DNA of 64,000 nt from Bacteroidota bacterium. Its GTDB lineage: Bacteria > Bacteroidota > Bacteroidia > Chitinophagales > Chitinophagaceae. Positions within the stretch are counted from its first letter, which is position 1. The number at the start of each line of letters is the position of its first letter. Positions 27,133-33,374 of this stretch are shown in pieces. Made by a program: the position numbers and the translations under genes. A model generated the notes under the pieces. It had not been told where the DNA came from. It worked only from the letters and a program-made list of their open reading frames with translations, and ran no database searches. The DNA lies in assembly GCA_023423405.1 (NCBI GenBank), contig JAFAFR010000098.1, forward strand, positions 124,001 to 188,000, given 5' to 3'.

Positions 27133-28617
27133 ATGAGAAAGCACATTCAACTCCTCATAACCGGCGCCCTGCTCACCAGCCTGAGCGCCTGCACCAAACA
27201 CTACCTCGATATCAATACTGATCCCAACAATCCGACCGAATCGAGTGTGGACCTGGCGCTGCCCGCCGCCCTCGGGTACAGCGCCTATAACCTCGGCAAC
27301 GCCTACCAGATCCTGGGCGGCATATGGGGACAATACTGGACCCAGGGACCTACCGGCAGCCAGTACCGCAGCCTGGAACAATACAGCATCACCAGCTCCG
27401 ACTACGACCGCCAGTGGGAAAGCGTTTATGCCGGACCGTTAGCGGATTTCAACTACCTGGTACAGGAAGGCACCCGCACCGGCAAGAACGATTATGTGGC
27501 TATCGGAAAGATCATGCAGGCTTATATGTTCCAGGTGATGACCGACCTGCACGGTGATATCCCATTCTCCGAAGCGCTGGCAGGCGCTGTCAACACCACG
27601 CCCAAATTCGACAGCCAGCAGGAGATCTACGATGGATTGATCCAGTTGCTCGACGAGGCCATCGCCATTATGGACGGCGCTTCTCCACCTGATGCCGATG
27701 ATTTCTTCTACCATGGCGACATGTACCTCTGGTATAAATTTGCCAATACCCTTAAGCTGCGCGTTTACCTGCGGCAGAGCTATGTCAGGCCCGAAGTGGC
27801 CGAAGCCGGTATCAGGGCCATGTATGCTGATGGCGCTGAATTCCTCGATGAAGAAGAAGATGCCCTGGTGCCGTTCAGCAACGAAGTGTTCAACCAGAAC
27901 CCGCTATATGCCACTTATGAAGCGCTCAGTTCCGATAACCTGATCGCCAGCGCTACCCTCCTCGATTACCTGCAGTTGACCAAAGACCCGCGCATCGGCA
28001 ACTTTTACGCGCGTGCCACGGCAGCACCCAATGCCGGCAATTTTGTAGGCATACCGCAGGGCGCTGGACCCAACCTGCCGGGCGTACAGAGTGCCAACAG
28101 CTATTCCAAACCGGGCCCGGCCGTGGGTGGTCCGGGTAGCGGCAACAACACAGGTGCAGCCGCCCCCGTCGTTTTCATCAGTGCTGCTGAAAGTTATTTC
28201 CTCCAGGCAGAAGCGGCTGCGCGCGGCTGGAGCGACGGCGACGCCCGGGCATTGTATGAAGAAGCCATCCGGCTCTCCTTTGTTTACTGGGGATATACAG
28301 ATGAAGAAGCGGGAGCTTTCATCGCACAGCCCGAAATCACTTTTCCTGCAGGCGGGGAAGAAGCACAGCTCAAAGCCATTCTTACCCAGAAATGGGTGAG
28401 CCTTGCCGGAACAGAAAACCTCGAAGGCTGGACCGAATGGCGCCGCAGCGGTTACCCCGATTTCTTCGACATATCTGCCACCAGCAGCATCGGCAATGTG
28501 TTCCCGGTGCGCATACTCTATGCCGATTCCGAAGTGAGCAGGAACCCTAAAACGCCGGCGCAAAAAACAGTAAAAGATAAACTGTGGTGGGACGTAAATG
28601 CGAACGGACAGAACTAA
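27133..28617 (+). CDS. SusD/RagB family surface lipoprotein
   Basis: 494 residues. A lipoprotein signal peptide with lipobox LSAC places Cys at residue ~20 (MRKHIQLLITGALLTSLSAC), followed by TKHYLDINTDPNNPT, the usual start of the SusD-like_2 subfamily. Further family features are the TPR-like helical body (LQGEIPF equivalent: DLHGDIPFSEAL; DEAIAIMDG; FANTLKLRVYLR) and the C-terminal segment FLQAEAAARGW ... EAIRLSF ... TQKWVSLAGTENLEGWTEWR. It caps the SusC barrel and captures substrate at the cell surface. It lies 17 bp after susC and 17 bp before the next lipoprotein gene, a clear operon. Confidence 0.95.
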   Translation: MRKHIQLLITGALLTSLSACTKHYLDINTDPNNPTESSVDLALPAALGYSAYNLGNAYQILGGIWGQYWTQGPTGSQYRSLEQYSITSSDYDRQWESVYAGPLADFNYLVQEGTRTGKNDYVAIGKIMQAYMFQVMTDLHGDIPFSEALAGAVNTTPKFDSQQEIYDGLIQLLDEAIAIMDGASPPDADDFFYHGDMYLWYKFANTLKLRVYLRQSYVRPEVAEAGIRAMYADGAEFLDEEEDALVPFSNEVFNQNPLYATYEALSSDNLIASATLLDYLQLTKDPRIGNFYARATAAPNAGNFVGIPQGAGPNLPGVQSANSYSKPGPAVGGPGSGNNTGAAAPVVFISAAESYFLQAEAAARGWSDGDARALYEEAIRLSFVYWGYTDEEAGAFIAQPEITFPAGGEEAQLKAILTQKWVSLAGTENLEGWTEWRRSGYPDFFDISATSSIGNVFPVRILYADSEVSRNPKTPAQKTVKDKLWWDVNANGQN

Positions 28618-28634
28618 CCGAAAAAAAACAAATC

Positions 28635-29264
28635 ATGCGAAGCATACTTATCGTGATGGTCCTGGGCTTCTTCCTGGGATCCTGTAAAAAAGAAACCACC
28701 GCCCATGTATCGAAGGAAGTGCTGGTAAGTTATCCCGGTATCTCACTCAATGGCGATGAGCTGGTAATACTACCGGTTGGTGGCACGTATACGGAGTTGG
28801 GTGCGAAACTGACCGATGATATTTCCGGGGAGGTATCAGACCTGGAACCCAGTTCCAGCAACGTGAATACCCAGGAACCCGGACTCTATATCGTAACATA
28901 CAGCGCCATGAATGCAAACGGTTTTGAAACCTCCGTAGCGCGCAAGGTAGCCGTAACCGATGTGACCGGTACCGTCGACTATTCAGGCGAATACCTGCGG
29001 CCGGCAACAGGGATAGCGATGACCATTGAACGTCCTGCGGAAGGAGTGTACAAGATAACTAATCCCGGCGGAGCCAGTATTGGCGGGAATACCATCGTGT
29101 ACGTGGTGGAGACAAGTCCGGGTGAATACGTAGCGCCCGACCAGCCTACCGATGCGGGCACCATGTCGTTGGAAGATATTGCTTTCACTGAAGATGGTGT
29201 TGCCACCTGGGTGGTATTAAACATAAACTATGGAGATGCACCACGTGTATTCGTGAAGCAATAA
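28635..29264 (+). CDS. Surface lipoprotein with Ig-like (DUF5011-type) domain, third gene of the Sus operon
   Basis: 209 residues from the ATG at 28635, chosen because it gives a lipoprotein signal peptide with lipobox FLGSC (MRSILIVMVLGFFLGSCKK). Residues ~35-110 look like a DUF5011/bacterial Ig fold (GGTYTELGAKLTDDISGE ... NTQEPGLYIVTYSAMNANGFE ... ARKVAVTD). The C-terminal ~90 residues form a beta-rich region ending GDAPRVFVKQ. Third genes of this kind often encode surface glycan-binding or auxiliary proteins of SusCD complexes, and that role is inferred from position. It is followed after 133 bp by the second transposase-derived HTH gene, with no terminator between. Confidence 0.85.
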   Translation: MRSILIVMVLGFFLGSCKKETTAHVSKEVLVSYPGISLNGDELVILPVGGTYTELGAKLTDDISGEVSDLEPSSSNVNTQEPGLYIVTYSAMNANGFETSVARKVAVTDVTGTVDYSGEYLRPATGIAMTIERPAEGVYKITNPGGASIGGNTIVYVVETSPGEYVAPDQPTDAGTMSLEDIAFTEDGVATWVVLNINYGDAPRVFVKQ

Positions 29265-29397
29265 AACAGAGCAAGTGTTTAACACGGTTTATCCTTTGTA
29301 TTATCCGCTGATGGATATTATGTTTTTAGTGCCGTTCCGGAGTATGATCTTTAAGTCCGAATTTTTTCGTATAAACCATTGAACCAAACCAGTCCGG

Positions 29398-30111
29398 ATG
29401 AAAAATAGAATGCTCAAGGGAGCACATCTGTCCGAACGCAAGTGCCGTGAGATCCTGAACCTTTTCTGCGAGGACCTGACTGCTACCCAGATCGCAGCGA
29501 TCAGCAATGTGAGCCGGGTAACCGTCAACGCATACCTGAAAATGATCCGCCTGCGCCTGGCGCAATTCTGCGATGATGCTTTTCCCCTGCACCACCTGCC
29601 TTTGAACCATCTTTCTCTCAAACATGGAGAAGGGGCTGGATTGCCCAAAACCACCTACTACGGCTTCACCCGTTGGAATGGACTGGTATTTTCTACCGGC
29701 CTGTCCGACATGAGTCGCGAGCATTTGCAGCATTGGCAAAAACATCATCCGGGTGAGGGCGATACCGGTGCTGCGCCATTGTATTCAGGTGATCCGCTGG
29801 CCTCAGGCCACCAGGCGCTTTCCATTGCCATGCCGGGCATTCACGCCATTGCCGATTTCAGCAACTGGCGGTTGTACCGGCGCGACGCAGCCAACGGCCA
29901 GGCGAGCAAATATATAAGCGATGAAATTTCGGGTTTCTGGGGATTAACACGCAGTCGATTGATGAAGTTTCGTGGGCTCAACCGAAATACCCTCTATCTT
30001 CACATCAAAGAATGCGAGTTCCGGTACAACCACCGCAACGAAGACATGCAACATAAAATACTGATCATGATCAGCCGTCAGCCCCTGCAGGACCTGGTAG
30101 CTGCTTCCTGA
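29398..30111 (+). CDS. IS1595-type transposase-derived HTH protein, probably inactive (copy B)
   Basis: 237 residues, a paralogue of the protein at 23048. The first ~55 residues are about two-thirds identical by eye (KGAHLSERKCREILNLF, ATQIAAISNVSRVTVNAYL), and so is the C-terminal block (DEISGFWG, KFRG, RNTLYLHIKECEFRYNHR). The middle differs in both sequence and length, about 35 residues longer here. As in copy A, the catalytic Glu position of IS1595 transposases is Ser (ISGFW), and the first-Asp strand is not recognisable; ADFSNWRLYR may hold the second Asp. No gap or terminator separates it from the Sus operon, and a strong terminator follows at 30149, so it may be the last gene of that transcript. 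A regulatory role is inference. Confidence 0.75.
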   Translation: MKNRMLKGAHLSERKCREILNLFCEDLTATQIAAISNVSRVTVNAYLKMIRLRLAQFCDDAFPLHHLPLNHLSLKHGEGAGLPKTTYYGFTRWNGLVFSTGLSDMSREHLQHWQKHHPGEGDTGAAPLYSGDPLASGHQALSIAMPGIHAIADFSNWRLYRRDAANGQASKYISDEISGFWGLTRSRLMKFRGLNRNTLYLHIKECEFRYNHRNEDMQHKILIMISRQPLQDLVAAS

Positions 30112-30148
30112 ACATTCTTATAAAGCCTTTTTTCTCATGTGTGTATAC

Positions 30149-30178
30149 GCGGGTAGTTTCTACTACCTGCTTTTTTTT
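30149..30178 (+). terminator. Rho-independent terminator after the Sus locus
   Basis: Stem GCGGGTAG (30149-30156) / CTACCTGC (30163-30170), 8 bp with one G-T pair and a six-base loop, followed by eight T. It is 38 bp downstream of the copy B HTH gene and probably ends the whole SusCD transcript. Confidence 0.85.
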
Positions 30179-30187
30179 GGGCATACC

Positions 30188-30213
30188 TGCCGGCCTGCTG
30201 AAACGGGCCGGCA
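30188..30213. repeat. GC-rich inverted repeat in the 210-bp gap between convergent genes
   Basis: TGCCGGCC at 30188-30195 and GGCCGGCA at 30206-30213 are perfect arms with a 10-bp spacer. There is no T tract on either side, so it may be a secondary terminator hairpin or a remnant. The remainder of 30214-30321 shows no gene. Confidence 0.4.
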
Positions 30214-30321
30214 CCGAAGCGGTTTTTACACATTGCCGGGGGGTACGGGCTCATCTCACGTACTGGCACATACGCAAATAGGCCGGTATCCGCCAGTTCC
30301 CGGGTGGGCAGGCCGCCGAAG

Positions 30322-30594
30322 TCAGCTTTTCTGTAACGTTCGGGTAAGCGCCATGCAATAAGTTTTTCCCGCCTCGATGATCTTCCAGCGCAGCGCGCTG
30401 ACGTCTTCGGGTCTGTACTGGTTGAGTTCGTGTTCCACGCGCGCGAGGAAGCGGAGGGTGATGTGTCCGTTTACGCGGTGGCTTTGGAGCCCTTTGATAG
30501 CGGCGTCGAGGTACCGCTTAACCTGCTGTTCTGAATCGCTGGCAGCGATCTTGGTGATCAGCTTACAGCGATAATCTTCTAAACAGATAGCCAT
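30322..30594 (-). CDS. Small conserved-looking protein of unknown function
   Basis: 90 residues from the ATG at 30594 (MAICLEDYRCKLITKIAAS). It is mostly helical with no signal peptide or membrane span: SEQQVKRYLDAAIKGLQSH, VNGHITLRFLARVEHELNQY. Codon use and a 16-bp spacing after the methyltransferase gene support it being a real cistron in that operon. No family recognised. Confidence 0.6.
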   Translation of the reverse strand: MAICLEDYRCKLITKIAASDSEQQVKRYLDAAIKGLQSHRVNGHITLRFLARVEHELNQYRPEDVSALRWKIIEAGKTYCMALTRTLQKS

Positions 30595-30610
30595 AAGGAT
30601 GTATTTGCTA

Positions 30611-31216
30611 CTAAACTTTGATCCAGCATTTAAGGTAATCATTGATTTCGGTTCGAACCAAATGAAAATCCCGGGGAATTTCTGTTTCCAGGCTGTGGTA
30701 GGTTACCAGGCGGGTGCCGGCGGGGCAGCGGCGCAGGTGTTTGTAGAGGTGATAGCTGTAACGGTCGAACAATTCCAGGGAACAGGGCAGGTCCTGGTCG
30801 ATTTTTTCGGCGGTTGCCAGGTTCTCGTAAAAGGAATTGTAAAAATAGAAATGGGTAAAGGGTCGCAGATCGGTTTCGGTGAGGTTGGCCGCCTGGAAAT
30901 GCACGTTGGTGAGTCCGAGCCGGCGCCGGGCGCCGTTGGCTTCTTCCACCAGCCACGGGCGTTGTTCGATGCCGAAGAACTGGGTATCGGGGTACTGAAA
31001 AGCAGCCGTAAGGCAGAATTTTCCAGCGCCGCTGCCGATATCAAGGATCTTATCGCTGGCACTGGTGCGCAGGAAGGCCGCTGCCAGCCGCGCCACTTTG
31101 AGCGGCGTCCAGTGCCTTCGGGCCATTTGGCGGATGGCGGGCGGATAAAGCGCATGGAAAGCAGGATCGCTTTCAAACCAGGCCTTGGTGCAATCAGCAG
31201 GGGTGGATAAATCCAT
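30611..31216 (-). CDS. Class I SAM-dependent methyltransferase
   Basis: 201 residues from the ATG at 31216, preferred over an in-frame ATG at 31234 because the -7 box (31222-31229) lies between them. Motif I is KILDIGSGAGKFCLTAA (~55-71), followed by an acidic residue at the end of strand 2 (FFGIEQRPWL) and FYFYNSFYENLA as motif IV. The fold is a Rossmann methyltransferase; the substrate is unknown. Residues before motif I (HWTPLKVARLAAAFL) resemble the N-terminal helix of small-molecule or protein methyltransferases of this type. The small unknown protein gene follows 16 bp later. Confidence 0.85.
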   Translation of the reverse strand: MDLSTPADCTKAWFESDPAFHALYPPAIRQMARRHWTPLKVARLAAAFLRTSASDKILDIGSGAGKFCLTAAFQYPDTQFFGIEQRPWLVEEANGARRRLGLTNVHFQAANLTETDLRPFTHFYFYNSFYENLATAEKIDQDLPCSLELFDRYSYHLYKHLRRCPAGTRLVTYHSLETEIPRDFHLVRTEINDYLKCWIKV

Positions 31217-31221
31217 GGCTG

Positions 31222-31229
31222 CAAAGATA
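31222..31229 (-). promoter_or_regulatory. -7 box of the methyltransferase gene (TATCTTTG)
   Basis: Minus-strand TATCTTTG, a perfect TAnnTTTG match, ends 5 nt before the chosen ATG, again predicting a leaderless message. Confidence 0.55.
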
Positions 31230-31302
31230 ATCATTTTTTAACGCAGGGGGTGGGGGCTGGCCTGGGCGAAGCGTTATCCGGCGCGGCGCGCCGGCCGGCG
31301 GA

Positions 31303-32088
31303 TCAGTAGTGCTGCTGCTCCAGGGCTGCGGCCTGCCTGCGGTAACGCGCGGGGATCAGGCAATAGCGGAGCATTTTTTCCAGTGGGGTGCCGCGGGTCA
31401 GCCGGTAGAGTGGCATAAGGGGTTGCAGCGGGGAAAAGGGTTTCCAGCCCAGCAATTGCCTAACATGGCCCGGCACCACCAGTTTTTGGGTGAGCAGGAG
31501 GAGGCGGTAGCGCCAGGGGCCCAGGTGCTTCCGGTATTGCAGGAAAAGGTCACGGGTGAAATCGCTGCAGGCCAGGTCGTTCTGCAGGTGTTGCGCATAA
31601 GACAACTGCCAGTCCTGGTAGGTGAGGGGCAGTTCGGGTATCTGCATGCGCTGGCCCATGCGGAGAAAAACCTGGTAAATGGCTTCTTTTTCTTCGGGCC
31701 GCAGCGGGCGCTGCAACACGCCTGCGGTAGCCAGGGAATAATGGACCAGCATATACAACACATCGCGGTAGGCCCAGTCGGGGATACGGCTGCCCCGGGC
31801 TTTTTCCACACCCTGGTGGATGCGTGTGATCTGGTCGATGGCCGCATGGGCGGTGACGGTGTCGGCAAAAATGATCTGCCGGGCATAGCCCACGGTAGAG
31901 AAAAGGCGGCCGATGGGGTCGGCGGGAAGGCGGCCGGTAAAGTAGAGCCAGTCCACCGCTTTGTTGAGGGCGAATTCAGCCGCGGCGCCTGCAAAAATGA
32001 GCAGGATGGAGTCCGTGCGGCTCCAGATGGCGCGCAGGGGATGGTCTGCCGGAACAAAAAAAGTAGTGGAATCGCTCAATGGGTGCAC
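31303..32088 (-). CDS. Oxygenase MpaB family (DUF2236) protein
   Basis: 261 residues starting at a GTG (32088); no in-frame ATG occurs near the N-terminus. It matches the MpaB/rubber-oxygenase-like DUF2236 family: HPLRAIWSRTDSILLIFAGAAAEF, then GRLFSTVGYARQIIFADTVTAHAAIDQITRIHQGV with the conserved His, and DWAYRDVLYMLVHYSL with a second His. These histidines would ligand a haem b or metal. The C-terminal ~100 residues are Arg-rich and helical. Related proteins oxidise polyisoprene or terpenoid chains, but the substrate here is unknown. It lies on the minus strand between the methyltransferase and tRNA-Met. Confidence 0.8.
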   Translation of the reverse strand: MHPLSDSTTFFVPADHPLRAIWSRTDSILLIFAGAAAEFALNKAVDWLYFTGRLPADPIGRLFSTVGYARQIIFADTVTAHAAIDQITRIHQGVEKARGSRIPDWAYRDVLYMLVHYSLATAGVLQRPLRPEEKEAIYQVFLRMGQRMQIPELPLTYQDWQLSYAQHLQNDLACSDFTRDLFLQYRKHLGPWRYRLLLLTQKLVVPGHVRQLLGWKPFSPLQPLMPLYRLTRGTPLEKMLRYCLIPARYRRQAAALEQQHY

Positions 32089-32236
32089 AGGGTGAATTTT
32101 TGGGCCTGTTGCCGGAAAGAAAGGGTAACAGGCGCAGCCCGAAATTAAGGAAAGTACTTTGAATTACAAAGTATATACCCGGCACGGCGACGGGCTGCAC
32201 AACCCGCATTTATTTTCTGAATTAGATGGATTTCTC

Positions 32237-32244
32237 TATTTTTG
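32237..32244 (+). promoter_or_regulatory. -7 box of tRNA-Met (TATTTTTG)
   Basis: TATTTTTG matches TAnnTTTG and ends 29 nt before the tRNA. A near-match TTTC at 32214-32217 lies 19 nt upstream, at the expected -33 position. Confidence 0.55.
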
Positions 32245-32273
32245 CGACCCGTTTGAGACAATCAAACCTGCCT

Positions 32274-32347
32274 GGCGAGGTAGCTCAGCTGGTTAGAGCA
32301 TCGGATTCATAACCCGAAGGTCGGCGGTTCAAGTCCGCTCCTCGCTA
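32274..32347 (+). tRNA. tRNA-Met (anticodon CAT)
   Basis: 74 nt. The acceptor arm is GGCGAGG / CCTCGCT with discriminator A. The D arm is GCTCAGCTGGTTAGAGC, the anticodon CAT is at 32308-32310 in loop TTCATAA, and the T arm is GGCGG-TTCAAGT-CCGCT. It lacks the C1-A72 mismatch and the GGG/CCC anticodon stem of initiators, so it is elongator Met; a lysidine-modified Ile tRNA with CAT cannot be fully excluded. CCA is not encoded. The 3' end is the left boundary of the A+T-rich block that follows. Confidence 0.93.
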
Positions 32348-32359
32348 CTAATTTTCCTG
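32348..32359 (+). repeat. Direct repeat, left copy, immediately 3' of tRNA-Met
   Basis: CTAATTTTCCTG directly follows the tRNA discriminator base. The same 12 bases recur at 39257-39268. Upstream of both copies AAGTCC also matches, so the right copy looks like a degenerate duplicate of the tRNA 3' end. Possible attachment site of an old integration. Confidence 0.5.
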
Positions 32360-32384
32360 TATAGGATCATCTCACGTAAAAGTA

Positions 32385-32417
32385 AACGGCAATTCTTTAT
32401 AGAGGTTGCCGTTTTTT
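32385..32417 (+). terminator. Rho-independent terminator downstream of tRNA-Met
   Basis: Perfect 8-bp stem AACGGCAA / TTGCCGTT (32385-32392, 32406-32413) with a 13-base loop and a run of six T overlapping the stem end. It lies 38 bp after the tRNA. Confidence 0.8.
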
Positions 32418-32534
32418 ATTTCTGCAACATCTATAAAATATCATAGTCAGTGGAAGCTGTATTTTATTGACTAAAGATTATTTTGGATATCTGAGCTTTA
32501 ATCCAAACCCTATAAATAGGGAATGGAGCATTGA

Positions 32535-32656
32535 AGTCCCAACGTAAACACCTTAATCAATGATTTCTATAACCTCGGAATATTAAAAGAACAAACCGGT
32601 TATAAACGTAACAGGATATTGTTTTTGAAGAGTATCTGGGGCTATTTGAAAGATAA
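32535..32656 (+). pseudogene. Remnant of a Fic/DOC family protein, C-terminal end, frameshifted
   Basis: Translation from 32535 reads SPNVNTLINDFYNLGILKEQ followed by TGYKRNRIL. This is the C-terminal winged-helix end of Fic-family AMP transferase proteins (typically ...T...LI.DL..LGIL.E.TG.KRNR.F). After the KRNR segment the family ending FEEYLGLFER plus stop appears in the next frame, so a one-base change in a T run breaks it. Everything upstream, including the HPFxxGNGR catalytic motif, is gone. The remaining ~370 bp of this gap (32418-32534, 32657-32759) is A+T-rich and shows no gene. Confidence 0.65.
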
Positions 32657-32759
32657 ACCAAAAAAAATATTGTTTTTGGCTAACCGGAAAAAGTTATGAA
32701 AACAAATTCAATGAATACCCCTTTCTTTTGCATTGAACTCTTTTAGCGACGATTAAAAA

Positions 32760-33374
32760 CTATAAGATACCGCCTCTTATTGCCTTGCCTATAAGCACAG
32801 CCGTGTTGGCAGCATCAAACTTTTCAATCAAGCTTTTACGATGGGTGTTTACAGTGGGTATACTGATAAAGAGCTTCTCAGCTATTTCGGCATTGGTAAG
32901 GCCCTCAGCGATGAGCTGCAGCACTTCTTTCTCGCGGCGGGTAATCACGGGAGCGTCATTAACAGTTTCCCGCAACGAAAGCGCTGCTTCAAAACTTAAA
33001 TAGGTCTTATTCGCCGTAACCGTGGTAATGGCCTTCAGCAATTCTTCTTTTGTAGCATTTTTCAATATATAGCCCGATGCCCCATTGTCTATCATATTAC
33101 GGATAACGGGTTGCTGGTTAAAGGTGCTAAGCCCCAGGATATATACCGAAGGAAAATTTTGCTTTACTATTTTACATAATTCCGTACCGCTCCTGTCAGG
33201 AAGGTTGACGTCCATCAATATCACATCGGGCTGCTGCTGCTCTAAAAAGCTGAGGCAGGATGCTGCACTGGAAGCATGTCCCATCCATTCGATGGCCGTT
33301 TCATTTTGTAGCAATGAACGGATGCCCTCGATCACCATATAATGGTCATCTACTATAAATAATTTTGTCTTCAT
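32760..33374 (-). CDS. NarL/LuxR-family response regulator
   Basis: 204 residues from the ATG at 33374 (MKTKLFIVDDHYMV); the start overlaps the histidine kinase stop as ATGA. The receiver domain (1-120) has the acidic pair VDDH, phosphoacceptor Asp in VILMDVNLPDRSG (~56), Thr/Ser in LGLSTF and Lys in GYILKNA. The C-terminal HTH (REKEVLQLIAEGLTNAEIAEKLFISIPTVNTHRKSLIEKF) is a LuxR-type DNA-binding domain. It is the partner of the TPR histidine kinase. Its targets may be the divergent secreted-protein genes at 35.8-39.0 kb, which is inference from adjacency. Confidence 0.93.
   Translation of the reverse strand: MKTKLFIVDDHYMVIEGIRSLLQNETAIEWMGHASSAASCLSFLEQQQPDVILMDVNLPDRSGTELCKIVKQNFPSVYILGLSTFNQQPVIRNMIDNGASGYILKNATKEELLKAITTVTANKTYLSFEAALSLRETVNDAPVITRREKEVLQLIAEGLTNAEIAEKLFISIPTVNTHRKSLIEKFDAANTAVLIGKAIRGGIL

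Noticed and set aside
23048..30111. The two IS1595-like genes as active insertion sequences or a composite transposon carrying SusCD
   Set aside because: No terminal inverted repeats or target duplications are visible, catalytic positions appear lost, the copies are diverged, and a composite element would need two near-identical active ends.
30137..30361. A 74-codon plus-strand frame after the Sus terminator
   Set aside because: It spans the terminator and the GC-rich hairpin and has no coding signature.
32657..32759. A continuation of the Fic remnant after the KRNR motif in the original frame
   Set aside because: The family-like ending is in the shifted frame and stops at 32656; the continuing frame (GYLKDKPKKILFLANRKKL) has no family resemblance.
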